Positions 1 to 10,288 of a stretch of DNA of 64,000 bases are shown here, piece by piece. The stretch lies in the NCBI RefSeq assembly GCF_024206495.1, contig NZ_JAMBPQ010000006.1:186001-250000 (forward strand). Reading direction: 5' to 3'. The position numbers and the translations under genes were made by a program. Source of the DNA: Paraburkholderia sp. CNPSo 3272. GTDB taxonomy: Bacteria > Pseudomonadota > Gammaproteobacteria > Burkholderiales > Burkholderiaceae. The notes beneath the pieces are model-generated. The model worked only from the letters and a program-made list of their open reading frames with translations, had not been told where the DNA came from and made no database searches. The number at the start of each line of letters is the position of its first letter. The first letter of the stretch is position 1.

Positions 1-1
1 G

Positions 2-397
2 ACCGTCATGCGCGATACCGGCGAGGTGCATGTGGAGCGCGTGGTGGCGGCCATCGACTGCGGGCAGATCGTCAATCCGGATGGCGTGCGCAACCAGGTC
101 GAAGGCGGCATTTTGCAGTCCACGAGCTGGACGCTCTTCGAGGAAACGCGTTTCGACCGTGAACGTATTACGAGCTTCGACTGGAGCACTTACCCGATCA
201 TGCGCTTTGCGTCGGTGCCGAGGCGCGTGGAGGTTCTGTTGATCGATCGCCCCGGCCTGCCGTTCCTCGGCGTGGGTGAAGCGGCGCAAGGACCGGCCGC
301 GGCGGCGCTCGCCAACGCGATTGCCGACGCGACCGGTGTGAGAATCCGCGACTTGCCGCTGCTCGGGGAGAAGTCGCGCAATGCGCTCAAGGCGTAG
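2..397 (+). CDS. Molybdenum hydroxylase large subunit, C-terminal fragment (isoquinoline 1-oxidoreductase/xanthine dehydrogenase family)
   Basis: Only the last 131 residues lie in the window; the gene begins upstream of base 1. The family binds molybdopterin cytosine dinucleotide and hydroxylates aldehydes or N-heterocycles, feeding electrons to a small 2Fe-2S subunit. Seen here: the family segment DCGQIVNPDGVRNQVEGG near the left edge and, close to the C-terminus, GVGEAAQG. The glutamate of GxGE is the catalytic base in this family. The wording is closest to the isoquinoline oxidoreductase beta-subunit subgroup, often annotated as a periplasmic aldehyde oxidase. The true substrate cannot be told from the tail. 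The stop codon lies inside a perfect hairpin arm. Confidence 0.88.
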   Translation, partial: TVMRDTGEVHVERVVAAIDCGQIVNPDGVRNQVEGGILQSTSWTLFEETRFDRERITSFDWSTYPIMRFASVPRRVEVLLIDRPGLPFLGVGEAAQGPAAAALANAIADATGVRIRDLPLLGEKSRNALKA

Positions 398-420
398 CGA
401 AACCGCCGCGTGTTTCGCTA
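395..420 (+). terminator. Hairpin terminator containing both convergent stop codons
   Basis: Bases 395-403 (TAGCGAAAC) pair perfectly with 412-420 (GTTTCGCTA), giving a 9-bp stem with an 8-nt loop. A run of five T follows at 425-429 on the plus strand, so it fits an intrinsic terminator for the left-hand gene. The left arm begins with the TAG stop of the molybdenum hydroxylase gene, and the right arm ends with the TAG stop of the minus-strand gene. No T-run is present on the minus-strand side. Confidence 0.65.
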
Positions 421-705
421 GTGCTTTTTAGGCGGCAAAGGCTGGTCGAGGCCCGGCTCGACCGGCGTGGGTACCGCGTCACCTACCGGCCTGGAAATGT
501 CGTTGTTCGGCGCCCGATCTTGCTCGCCCGGGTCCTCGCCCGCCTCTTCCGCTGGCGTAGTCTTGGGTGGCAACGGCTGATCGAGGCCCGGCTCGGTAGG
601 TGCAGGCACAGCGTCCCCAATTGGCTTGGGCATATCCGTGCCGCGCGGTTCCGTTGCATCGTCGGGGTGTTCGGGACGCTCTGACTCGTCGGACTGGTTG
701 CTCAT
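418..705 (-). CDS. Small acidic proline-rich protein with two 22-residue repeats
   Basis: A 95-residue protein of unknown function. The ATG at 705 is preceded by AGGGAGGT, which decides this start over an in-frame upstream ATG at 738. It is low in hydrophobic residues and rich in Pro, Glu and Asp, so it is probably disordered and soluble, with no signal peptide or membrane segment. Residues 27-48 and 72-93 are near-identical repeats (core GDAVPxPxEPGLDQPLPPK) with a 45-residue period, visible also as a direct repeat in the DNA. It stands alone between a molybdenum hydroxylase gene and an exporter gene, so context gives no function. Confidence 0.72.
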   Translation of the reverse strand: MSNQSDESERPEHPDDATEPRGTDMPKPIGDAVPAPTEPGLDQPLPPKTTPAEEAGEDPGEQDRAPNNDISRPVGDAVPTPVEPGLDQPLPPKKH

Positions 706-865
706 CGTATCGACCTCCCTTCGCGATGGATATCGCATGGTCCCGCCACATCATGCAGGGACCGTGCCAGCGAAGGGTGCGCCAACTTCAGTAGAATGAG
801 GGTCACTGAGCGCCGAATCCGGCGGCCGACGAAGAATCACGCCCGGAAATCCTGGAACACGCCTG

Positions 866-2275
866 ATGCCGCACGCCCTCGATCGCCGCACCGCCGTCGC
901 ATTCCTTGTGGCCGCAACGTTCTTCATGGAGAACCTCGACGCCACCGTCATCACCACCTCGCTGCCCATCATCGCCCGCGACTTTCACACGGCGCCCGCG
1001 TACCTCTCGATCGGCGTCTCCGCGTACCTCGTCGCGCTCACGATGTTCATCCCCGTGAGTGGCTGGTTCGCCGAGCGGTTCGGTGCGCGGCGCGTATTCG
1101 CCACGGCCATCACGGTATTCAGCGTGGCCTCGCTGCTTTGCGCGCTGAGCACGGGCCTGTTCGCCTTCACCGCCGCGCGCGTGCTGCAGGGTCTGGGAGG
1201 CGCGATGATGGTGCCGGTGGGCCGCCTCGTCGTGCTGCGCGACACGCCGAAGCACGAGATCGTGCGCGCCATTGCGATCCTCACCTGGCCCGCGCTGGTC
1301 GCGCCGATTCTCGGACCGCCGCTCGGCGGCTGGATCAGCACGCACTGGAGCTGGCACTGGATCTTCCTGCTCAACCTGCCGCTCGGCGTGGCCGCGCTCG
1401 TGGCCGCCCTGCTGCTTCTGCGCGACGAGCACACGCAACCGCGCCGCTTCGATACCTTCGGCTTCGTGCTGAGCGGCCTCGGCTTCGCGTTCGTCATGAG
1501 CGGCATCGAGATGGCGAGCCGCTCCGACGTCACCGCGCCCGTGTCGATCGGCACCTGCGTTGCGGGCATTGCGCTGTTGGCGGCGGCCGTCGTGCATTTG
1601 CGGCGCGTGCCGCATCCGCTGTTCGATCTCGCGCCCGTGAAGATCAACACGTTTCGCGTGACCGTGTTCGGCGGCTCGCTGTTTCGCACGGCCATCGGCA
1701 CCGCGCCGTTTCTGCTGCCGCTCATGTTCCAGGTCGCGTTCGGGTGGAGCGCCGTGGCTTCGGGCGCGCTGCTCCTATGGCTGTTCGCCGGCAACCTGTG
1801 TATGAAGCCGGGCACTACGTGGGTCATGAACCGCTTCGGCTTTCGCACCGTGCTGATCGGCAACGGCGCGCTGGTCGCGCTCGGCTTCGCGGGTTTCACG
1901 CTGCTCGGGGCCGACACGCCGCGCGTCGTCGTGGCCGCGTTGCTGTTTTTCAGCGGCCTCGTGCGCTCGATGCAGTTCACCGCGCTGAACACCATTGGTT
2001 TCGCCGACGTGCCCCAGGCGCAGATGCGCGACGCGACGACCCTCTTCTCCGTGCTCCAGCAGATGAACGCCGGCATGGGGATCGCCGTGGGCGCGCTGGC
2101 GCTTTCGGTTGCCGAGGCGCTGCGCGGCACCGGCAGGGCAAGCGCCGCCGACTTCCATCTCGCGTTCTGGTTCATCACGGGGCTCGCGGCCCTGGGCGTG
2201 GTCGACAGCGTGCTGCTGCCGCGCAGCGCGGGCGCGCATCTTCTCGCCCGCCGCCAGCGAGCCTCCCATCCCTGA
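866..2275 (+). CDS. MFS exporter, DHA2 (14-TM) family
   Basis: A 469-residue inner-membrane proton-driven drug/metabolite exporter. The first helix carries FMENLDATVITTSLP, matching the LDxTIVNVALP motif of DHA2 proteins. The loop 2-3 region has GWFAERFGARRVF, the MFS motif A. Motif C-like text (ALVAPILGPPLGGW) follows in the fifth helix, which marks drug:H+ antiporters. Length fits 14 helices. The neighbouring gene starts 22 bases downstream on the same strand and encodes a DJ-1/AraC regulator, so the two may be co-transcribed. The substrate is unknown. Confidence 0.88.
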   Translation: MPHALDRRTAVAFLVAATFFMENLDATVITTSLPIIARDFHTAPAYLSIGVSAYLVALTMFIPVSGWFAERFGARRVFATAITVFSVASLLCALSTGLFAFTAARVLQGLGGAMMVPVGRLVVLRDTPKHEIVRAIAILTWPALVAPILGPPLGGWISTHWSWHWIFLLNLPLGVAALVAALLLLRDEHTQPRRFDTFGFVLSGLGFAFVMSGIEMASRSDVTAPVSIGTCVAGIALLAAAVVHLRRVPHPLFDLAPVKINTFRVTVFGGSLFRTAIGTAPFLLPLMFQVAFGWSAVASGALLLWLFAGNLCMKPGTTWVMNRFGFRTVLIGNGALVALGFAGFTLLGADTPRVVVAALLFFSGLVRSMQFTALNTIGFADVPQAQMRDATTLFSVLQQMNAGMGIAVGALALSVAEALRGTGRASAADFHLAFWFITGLAALGVVDSVLLPRSAGAHLLARRQRASHP

Positions 2276-2296
2276 CTCCGTTCTTCGTTCAACACG

Positions 2297-3292
2297 ATGC
2301 TGACTGTTGCGCTACTCGTCTTCCCGGGCGTCCAGGCCCTCGACGTGTTCGGCCCTACCGACGTCTTCTCGGAGGCCAATCGCCTGCTGCCGCCCGAGGC
2401 GCAATACCAGCTCGAACTGATCGCAACGGAACGCGACACCGTGCGCTGTTCCAGCGGTGTGCGCATCGGCGCGGACCGGTACTTCGACGCAGCGGGCGGC
2501 CACTACGATTTGCTGCTCGTTCCGGGCGGACCCTCGCTCGTGGAGCAACCGCTTGCCGATGCCGCGCACGCGTGGCTGCGCAAAGCCAGCGCGCGCGCCC
2601 GACGCTTCGGCTCCATCTGCAACGGCGCGCTGACGCTGGGGCGCGCGGGCTTGCTCGACGGCCGCACCGCAACGACGCACTGGAACGACGCAGCCGCGCT
2701 CGCCGCGATGTGCCCGACCGCGAACGTCGAATTCGACCGCATCTTCATTCAGGACGGCAATCTCTATACCTCGGCGGGCGTGACCGCGGGAATCGATCTT
2801 TCGCTGTATCTGTTGGCTCAGGACCACGGCCCCGAAATCGCGCTGAACGTGGCGCGACGGCTCGTGGTATTCGTGCAGCGCGCGGGAGGCCAGTCGCAAT
2901 TCAGCCCATATCTCACGCCCTACGCGGAGGCGACGTCGCCCATCGCGCAGGTGCAGCAGTATGTGCTCGGGCATCTGAATGAAGATCTGGGCGTGGAAGT
3001 GCTCGCCGACGTTGCGAAGATGAGCAAGCGAAACTTCGCGAGAATCTTCGTGCGCGATACCGGCGCGACGCCCGCCGAATTTGTCGAGAGCGCACGCATC
3101 GACGCGGCGCGCGTGATGCTGGAAAACAGCACGGCCCCGTTGAAGACAGTGGCCTTTCGATGCGGCATGCGCGACGCCGACCATTTGCGGGTGGCATTCA
3201 GGCGCAAGCTGGGCACCACGCCGCAGCAATATCGCGCGCACTTCGGCGCTGTCACAGCAAAGGCCAACCGCAGCGCAAAACCCCAAACGTAG
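2297..3292 (+). CDS. GlxA-family regulator: DJ-1/PfpI domain fused to AraC HTH
   Basis: A 331-residue transcription factor. Roughly residues 1-190 are a DJ-1/PfpI (class I glutamine amidotransferase-like) fold; the nucleophile-elbow cysteine is present in GSICNGALTLGRAG. Residues about 215-320 form the two-helix-turn-helix AraC domain, with MSKRNFARIFVRDTG as the first recognition segment and PLKTVAFRCGMRDADHL as the second. These proteins usually sense small nitrogenous ligands; enzymatic activity is not implied. It lies directly behind the exporter gene and may regulate it. It is convergent with a second regulator of the same family. Confidence 0.88.
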   Translation: MLTVALLVFPGVQALDVFGPTDVFSEANRLLPPEAQYQLELIATERDTVRCSSGVRIGADRYFDAAGGHYDLLLVPGGPSLVEQPLADAAHAWLRKASARARRFGSICNGALTLGRAGLLDGRTATTHWNDAAALAAMCPTANVEFDRIFIQDGNLYTSAGVTAGIDLSLYLLAQDHGPEIALNVARRLVVFVQRAGGQSQFSPYLTPYAEATSPIAQVQQYVLGHLNEDLGVEVLADVAKMSKRNFARIFVRDTGATPAEFVESARIDAARVMLENSTAPLKTVAFRCGMRDADHLRVAFRRKLGTTPQQYRAHFGAVTAKANRSAKPQT

Positions 3293-3314
3293 CCGCGCGC
3301 TCGAAACTACGCGC

Positions 3315-4268
3315 CTACGCTCCCGCACGCACCTCGCGGCGCACCGCCTGCGGCGGCACGCCGAAGCCGCGCACGAACGCCTCGCGCATGTGCCGCCGGT
3401 CGCGAAAGCCCGTCTCGCGTGCAATGACATCGAGCGGATGCGTGCTCTGCTCGATCATGAGCCGCGCCGCCTCGAGGCGCAGGCCCTCCACGGCGCGCGC
3501 CGGCGACTGCCCCGTTTCCGCCGCGAACACGCGGCTGAACTGGCGCGGGCTCAGGTGCACGGCCTCTGCAAGCTGCTCCACCGTCAGCGCGCTGCTCAGA
3601 TTGCGGCGCGCGTAGTCGAGCGCATTCTGGATGCGGTCCGATTTCGGCGCGAGCGCGAGCATTTCGGAATGCTGCGACTGGCCGCCCGAGCGGCGCTGAT
3701 GCATGACGAGCTTGTGCGCGACCGAGCGCGCCACTTCCGCGCCGAGGTCGCGTTCGACCATGGCGAGCGCGAGATCGAGCCCCGCCGTCATGCCCGCGGA
3801 AGTCCAGACCGGACCGTCGACGATATAGATGCGGTCGTCTTCCACACGCACTTCGGGAAAGCGCTGCTGTAGATCGCGCGCGTAGTACCAGTGCATGGTG
3901 GCGCGGCGGCCGTCGAGCAGGCCCGCCTCGGCCAGCACGAAACCGCCCGTGCAGATGCCCGCCACCCGCCGCGCCCTGCCGCCCGCGCGGCGCAGGAACG
4001 CCAGCAAGGCGGGCGCCGCGTTCACGGTACGCGGGTCGTTCACGCCCGCCACGAGCCAGGTGTCCACGCGGCTGCGCACGGGCGCGGGAGTGCGCAATGT
4101 GTCCACGCTCATGCCGAGCGACGACCGCACTGCGCCCCCCTCCACCGAATAGTTCTCGACCGCGTAGAACGGCGAGGCGGCCACCATGTTCGCGTATTCG
4201 AAAACGCTTTGCGTCGCGAGCGCCATCACCTGGAATCCGTCGCTCAAAAGGTAGCCGATGCGGTGCAT
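3315..4268 (-). CDS. GlxA-family regulator: DJ-1/PfpI domain fused to AraC HTH (second copy)
   Basis: A 317-residue protein with the same architecture as its convergent neighbour: DJ-1-like N-terminus with the elbow cysteine in AGICTGGFVLAEAGLLDG, then an AraC domain with LSPRQFSRVFAAETGQSP. The ATG at 4268 is chosen because AGGAG sits seven bases upstream; longer in-frame starts lack one. The family normally starts at this beta strand (MHRIGYLL). It is divergent from an SDR gene, and a sigma70-like promoter with an inverted repeat lies in the shared 142-base gap, so it probably controls the SDR and itself. The ligand is unknown. Confidence 0.87.
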   Translation of the reverse strand: MHRIGYLLSDGFQVMALATQSVFEYANMVAASPFYAVENYSVEGGAVRSSLGMSVDTLRTPAPVRSRVDTWLVAGVNDPRTVNAAPALLAFLRRAGGRARRVAGICTGGFVLAEAGLLDGRRATMHWYYARDLQQRFPEVRVEDDRIYIVDGPVWTSAGMTAGLDLALAMVERDLGAEVARSVAHKLVMHQRRSGGQSQHSEMLALAPKSDRIQNALDYARRNLSSALTVEQLAEAVHLSPRQFSRVFAAETGQSPARAVEGLRLEAARLMIEQSTHPLDVIARETGFRDRRHMREAFVRGFGVPPQAVRREVRAGA

Positions 4269-4302
4269 GTCGTGCTCCTGTCGCTGCATGTCCTGAATCG
4301 TG

Positions 4303-4331
4303 ACCATATACGTCATTTGCGTCACGGTCAA
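4303..4331 (-). promoter_or_regulatory. Sigma70-like promoter with overlapping TGAC inverted repeat
   Basis: Read on the minus strand: TTGACC (4331-4326), 17-base spacer, TATGGT (4308-4303), 35 bases before the regulator's ATG. On the plus strand TGACCATATACGTCA (4301-4315) holds TGAC/GTCA arms over the -10, with further GTCA copies at 4321 and 4327. The repeats could be an operator for the divergent GlxA-type regulator. This is pattern reading only. Confidence 0.45.
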
Positions 4332-4410
4332 TGGCGGCCAGAATGCATTCACAGCAGCGCCACTTGCACGTTACCTAACCACTCGCGCCGCTACGCAAAG
4401 GAGCTTGATC

Positions 4411-5214
4411 ATGACCCAGCAAACCCATCGCGGCACCGCGCTCGTCACCGGCGCATCGTCCGGCATCGGCGCCATCTACGCCGCGGAACTCGCGCGCAAT
4501 GGCTACGACCTCGTGCTCGTAGCGCGCAATCGCGACCGGCTCGCCGCGCTCGCGGAGCGCATCACGAGCGAAACCCGGCGCGATGTGGAAGTGCTCGCCG
4601 CCGATCTGAACGACCGTGACGATCTCGCCGCCGTCGAAGCGCGCCTGCGCGACGACGCCAGCCTCACGCTGCTCGTGAACAACGCGGGCATCGGCACGCA
4701 CACGCCGCTCATGGAGAGCGACGTCGATTACATGACGCGCATGATCGAACTGAACGTCACCGCGCTCACGCGGCTCACGTATGCGGCCGTGCCGGGTTTC
4801 GTCGCACGCGGCCAGGGGGCGATCATCAACATCGCCTCCATCGTCAGCATCGCACCCGAGGTCCTCAACGGCGTCTATGGCGGCACCAAGGCCTTCGTGC
4901 TCGCGTTCAGCCAGTCGCTGCATCACGAACTGGCGGGCATGGGCATCCGCGTGCAGGCGGTGCTGCCCGGCGCCACGGCCACGGAGTTCTGGGAGACGGG
5001 CGGCCTGCCGCTGGAGCATCTCGATAGCGCGATCGTGATGTCCGCGCAGGACATGGTGAGCGCAGCCCTCACCGGTTTCGAGCGCGGCGAAACCGTGACG
5101 ATTCCTTCGCTGCACGACGTGGAGCAATGGAACGCGTTCGAGACGGCGCGCCGCGCGATGTCCACGCAGCTGTCCAGCAACACGCCCGCGCCGCGCTATC
5201 GCGTCGCGCAGTGA
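4411..5214 (+). CDS. Short-chain dehydrogenase/reductase
   Basis: A 267-residue NAD(P)-dependent oxidoreductase of the classical SDR family, cytosolic. The ATG at 4411 has AAAGGAGC upstream. Residues 13-20 give the cofactor motif TGASSGIG. R40 after the second strand (LVARNRDR) suggests NADP(H). NNAG lies at 90-93, and the catalytic pair is Y156 and K160 in YGGTK, with a serine in the preceding INIASIVS strand. No substrate can be deduced. It is divergent from a GlxA-type regulator, the likely controller. Confidence 0.87.
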   Translation: MTQQTHRGTALVTGASSGIGAIYAAELARNGYDLVLVARNRDRLAALAERITSETRRDVEVLAADLNDRDDLAAVEARLRDDASLTLLVNNAGIGTHTPLMESDVDYMTRMIELNVTALTRLTYAAVPGFVARGQGAIINIASIVSIAPEVLNGVYGGTKAFVLAFSQSLHHELAGMGIRVQAVLPGATATEFWETGGLPLEHLDSAIVMSAQDMVSAALTGFERGETVTIPSLHDVEQWNAFETARRAMSTQLSSNTPAPRYRVAQ

Positions 5215-5247
5215 TGTTCCGGTTCGATCAGGGGGATTGAGCGTGAA

Positions 5248-5265
5248 GCGGGGGCTCGCCCCCGC
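5248..5265. terminator. GC hairpin between convergent genes
   Basis: GCGGGGG (5248-5254) pairs with CCCCCGC (5259-5265) across a CTCG loop, in the gap between the SDR stop (5214) and the sugar permease stop (5269). No T-run follows on either strand, so it may be a weak or Rho-assisted terminator. Confidence 0.35.
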
Positions 5266-5268
5266 GCC

Positions 5269-6255
5269 CTAGACTTCGCGCTTGCTGCGCCCGTACAGCA
5301 GCAGCATGGCCGCGATCACCACGCCGTAGATGATCTGCCGCCCCGCCTCCGGCATCTGCGCGACCGAGAGAATGGACTGCAGCAGCGTGATGAGGATCGC
5401 GCCCGCGACCGTGCCGAGGTACGACCCGCGGCCGCCCAGAATGGAGGTGCCGCCCAGCACCACCGCCGCGATCGCGGGCAGCAGGTAGGCGTCGCCCATC
5501 GACTGCGCGGCCTTCGACGCATAGCCCGCGAGCAGCACGCCGCCGAACGCGGCGAAGGCGCTGCACACTGCGAACGCGGCGACCGTCACGAGCCGCGTAT
5601 CGATGCCGGAAAGATACGCGGCGCGCTCGGTGTTGCCGATCGCGTACAGCGTGCGCCCGAAGGTCGTGCGCGAGAGCAGGAACATCGTCGCGGCCCCGAT
5701 CACCACCCACAGCGCCACGGCATTCGGCACGCCCGGCAAGAGCCAGCCCGCGGCGAGCCAGCGCATGACTTGCGGCGCCGAGTCCTGCGGCGACGAGCCG
5801 CCCGTATAGACGATCATGATGCCCTGCGCGACCGCGTTGGTCGCGAGCGTCGCGATCATCGAAGGAATACGCAGGAGTGCGACGAGAATGCCGTTGACGA
5901 TGCCGATCAGCACGCCGCAGCCAATGCCGACCGGAATCGCGAGAATCTGCCCGAGTTCGCCATGCCCGGCGACGGCACAGGCCATCATCGCGCCTACCGT
6001 AATTGTCCACGGCAACGAGAGGTCGATGTGACCGAGCAGGATCACCATCATCAATCCGGTCGCGATGATGCCGAGAAACGCGCCGACCTTCAGTTGCAAC
6101 AGGATGTATTCCGGCGAAGTGAAGTTGCGCGAGTACATCCCGCCGACGAGCAGCAGCGCAGCGATGCATCCGAACGAGATCAGGATCGGCTTGTCGATCC
6201 TGCGCGTGAGCCGCGACACGAAGGTGGTGCGGGTGCTTGCAGAGACGCCGCTCAT
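5269..6255 (-). CDS. Sugar ABC importer permease 2 (RbsC/YjfF type)
   Basis: A 328-residue inner-membrane permease of the BPD_transp_2 family, with about nine to ten hydrophobic helices. The family loop TFGRTLYAIGNTERAAYLSGID is present in shortened form as GRTLYAIGNTERAAYLSGI, the region that contacts the ATPase. The ATG at 6255 overlaps the stop of permease 1 by four bases (ATGA). It is the last gene of a four-gene operon: binding protein, ATPase, permease 1, permease 2. That order and the two different permeases match the E. coli ytfQRT-yjfF galactofuranose system. The substrate here is not proven. Confidence 0.9.
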   Translation of the reverse strand: MSGVSASTRTTFVSRLTRRIDKPILISFGCIAALLLVGGMYSRNFTSPEYILLQLKVGAFLGIIATGLMMVILLGHIDLSLPWTITVGAMMACAVAGHGELGQILAIPVGIGCGVLIGIVNGILVALLRIPSMIATLATNAVAQGIMIVYTGGSSPQDSAPQVMRWLAAGWLLPGVPNAVALWVVIGAATMFLLSRTTFGRTLYAIGNTERAAYLSGIDTRLVTVAAFAVCSAFAAFGGVLLAGYASKAAQSMGDAYLLPAIAAVVLGGTSILGGRGSYLGTVAGAILITLLQSILSVAQMPEAGRQIIYGVVIAAMLLLYGRSKREV

Positions 6256-7228
6256 TGGAACCACTCCAGACGGTTGCGCACCCTGAACAGCCCGCATGCG
6301 CCGATCGCGACAGCCAGCAGGAGAATCACGCCCTGGAATAGCGGCTGCCAGAGCGCGTCGACGTTGAACACGAACAGCAGGTCGCCGATGGAGCGGAACG
6401 CGAACGCGCCGAAGATCGCGCCGATCGCGCTGCCCTTGCCGCCGAGCAGCGACACGCCGCCGATCACCACGGCGGCAATCGAAAAGAGCGTGTACGAGTT
6501 CGCGCTGCCGAGGCTCGCTTCGCCGGTGTCGGTGAAGAAGGTCAGAAACAGGCCGCCAATTGCGGCGAGCAGGCCCGCCAGCGTATAGCTCGCGAACTTG
6601 GCGCGGCGGATCGGCATGCCGGAGAGGAAGGCCGCAGGTTCGGACGAGCCTGTCGCATACGCCGCGCGGCCCACCGCCGAGCGTTTGAAAGGAATCCAGA
6701 CGATCACCACGGTCGCGATCAGGATCAGCAGACTCGCCGGCACGGCGCCCGCGACTTTGCCGGTCAGTGCGTCGGCGAGATCTTCGTTGATCGTGCCGCC
6801 GGGCACGGGGCGCAGCAGCAGCGCCAGCCCGTAAAACACGGCGCCTGTCGCGATCGTCGTCACGATCGGCTGCAAACGGCCGAAAATGATGATCACGCCG
6901 TTGAGCGCGCCGCACAGCGCGCCCGCCGCGAGCACGCCGACGATGCCGAGCGCGCTGTGGAGCGCGTCGCCCGTGACGATCCACGAGCCGATGCAATTCG
7001 TCAGCACGAGCACCATGCCGATCGAGAGGTCGATGCCGGCCGTGAGCACGACGAGCGCCTGCCCCATTGACACCAGCGCGAGCAGCACCGCCTTGTTCGC
7101 CGCGGTCTGAAACACGTTCGCCGATAGGCTCGACGGATAGTTGACGAGGTAAATCGCAAACATCAGCACGAACAGGCCGAACGCGAACGACGTCCCGCGA
7201 TTTTCCGCATACCAGTAACGCAGCCCGC

Positions 7229-7232
<4 letters not shown>
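6252..7232 (-). CDS. Sugar ABC importer permease 1 (RbsC/YtfT type)
   Basis: A 326-residue multi-helix permease of the same family as its downstream partner but clearly diverged from it. Characteristic text includes LTAGIDLSIGMVLVLTN in an early helix and GRAAYATGSSEPAAFLSGM in the ATPase-contact loop. Such permeases form the membrane pore with the partner encoded immediately downstream. Start and stop codons overlap with both neighbours (ATGA at 6252-6255 and 7229-7232), so the three are translationally coupled. Confidence 0.9.
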
Positions 7233-8797
<1,565 letters not shown>

Positions 8798-8834
8798 GCT
8801 TCGCCTCCCGTCACGTCACGCGGCAATCACGCGG

Positions 8835-9962
8835 TCACTGGTTGCCCTGGCTCTGCTTCATGATTGCCTGAGCGGAGAAGTTGATGCCGCAAGTGGGAAA
8901 CGAGTTGCCCACGAAGAAGTTGTCCGACTCGTTCGGGAAATAGTTGGTGCCCGCCTTCAGCATCGAATCGTCGGTGACGTCCAGCGGCAGCTTGATCGCC
9001 ACGGGAATGGTCTGTCCATCGAGCGCCGCGAGCGCCGTCTTGATCGCCACGGCCACCTGCGCGGGACCGGTGCCCGCCGACGTGCACTTCAGACCCTGGG
9101 CGCCGTACTGCGCGCAGAACTTGCGAAAGCCGTTCTCCGTCTCGCCGCCGAACGGCACGAACGGATGTTTCGCATCGATCATCGCGCGCACCACCCCCGT
9201 GTCGCCGCCCTGCGCCGAAATGCCGTCGAAATGGCCCTGCACGGCGATGGCGTCGGCGGTGGCCTTCTGCGCGACCGCGTCGTCCCACTTGCCGTAGACC
9301 TGCACGACGTTCCACTTCTTGCCGGTCTCGTCGAGCGTCTTCGTGAAGCCGTTGTGGCGGTCCGTGTCGACCGAGGTGCCGGCCACGCCGCGGACTTCCA
9401 GCACCTTGCCGCCGTTGGGCACATGAGTCGCGAGCCACTTGGCCCACAGCACGCCGAGCCCGTACTGGTCGACGTCCACGTTGATCGCGTCTTCGCTGTC
9501 GAGCGTATTGTCGAACGCGACCAAGACGACGCCGGCCTTCTTCGCGCGGCGGATCGCGGGTCCGAACGAGGCGGGATTCTGCGCGTCGACGATGATCGCG
9601 TCGTAGCCGGCGTCGATGAAGTTGTTGACGGCCGAGATCTGCGCGGGCACGTCCTCGCCCGTCGAGACGACCTTGAACTCCTTGAGCTTGGCGGCGACGG
9701 CCGGTTCCGCCGTATAGGCCTTGGCCGTCTTGATCATCTGGATGCGCCAGGTGTTGGCGATGTAGCCGTTCACGAGCGCAACGCGATACGGCCCGCTCTT
9801 CTTCGGATACTTGATGAATTTCGTGTCGGTCTTCCAGGGGACCATGCAGGTGGGGTCGCTGGACGGACCGGAAACGATCGATGCCTGCGCGAATGCCGCG
9901 CTCGCGCACAACGCCATAGCCGCGGTCGCCGCCGCTCGAAGCACGTGGATTCCTGAAAGCAT
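8835..9962 (-). CDS. Periplasmic sugar-binding protein of the CUT2 ABC importer
   Basis: A 375-residue periplasmic binding protein of the ribose/galactose type-I fold. The ATG at 9962 is chosen because AAAGGAG precedes it and it begins a clean signal peptide (cleavage expected after ASAAFA, about residue 25). Ligand-domain text such as AVNNFIDAGYDAIIVDAQNP and GGDTGVVRAMIDAKHPFVPF is typical of the Peripla_BP_4 family. It is first in the operon and divergent from a FadR-type GntR gene, with TGGNNTACCA palindromes at its promoter. The ligand may be a pentose, a furanose or a sugar acid. Confidence 0.9.
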   Translation of the reverse strand: MLSGIHVLRAAATAAMALCASAAFAQASIVSGPSSDPTCMVPWKTDTKFIKYPKKSGPYRVALVNGYIANTWRIQMIKTAKAYTAEPAVAAKLKEFKVVSTGEDVPAQISAVNNFIDAGYDAIIVDAQNPASFGPAIRRAKKAGVVLVAFDNTLDSEDAINVDVDQYGLGVLWAKWLATHVPNGGKVLEVRGVAGTSVDTDRHNGFTKTLDETGKKWNVVQVYGKWDDAVAQKATADAIAVQGHFDGISAQGGDTGVVRAMIDAKHPFVPFGGETENGFRKFCAQYGAQGLKCTSAGTGPAQVAVAIKTALAALDGQTIPVAIKLPLDVTDDSMLKAGTNYFPNESDNFFVGNSFPTCGINFSAQAIMKQSQGNQ

Positions 9963-10176
9963 GTTGTCTCCTTTTTGTCGGATAGAACTTACTGATTGCC
10001 GGCACACCGGGGTCGTCGGGAATGGCCGACACCGTGTGCGTGACGCAGGGAATCTTGCTGGATGTGCTGCAGCGGGACTGGACCGGATGCGCCGGACCAG
10101 CGCAATGACCTCTTCAAAGGCGTCCCCTCGAAGCAAAACGACGGGCATGCGTGAACGCCTCCCCGTTTGACAGTAC

Positions 10177-10211
10177 TGGCATACCAATCCGCGCGCGATA
10201 GTGGTTTACCA
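10177..10211. promoter_or_regulatory. Two TGGNNTACCA palindromes, candidate GntR/FadR operators
   Basis: TGGCATACCA at 10177-10186 and TGGTTTACCA at 10202-10211, 25 bases centre to centre, the second extending to AGTGGTTTACCACT. They lie 215-250 bases upstream of the binding-protein start. FadR-group GntR regulators such as UxuR, ExuR and PdhR use TTGGTNNACCAA-like sites, so these fit the adjacent regulator. Confidence 0.6.
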
Positions 10212-10288
10212 CTGGACCCGGCGCAGGCCCGATTGGCCGGCAATCGGGCGGAAACCCGCGCCATCCGTAAGCTTGGCGGCGCGGCAAC

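Noticed and set aside
985..2466. 493-codon minus-strand frame opposite the DHA2 exporter
   Set aside because: No recognisable domain, composition typical of antisense frames in GC-rich DNA.
796..2982. 728-codon plus-strand frame over the exporter and GlxA-type genes
   Set aside because: Arg/Ala/His-rich out-of-frame reading of two clear genes in another frame of the same strand.
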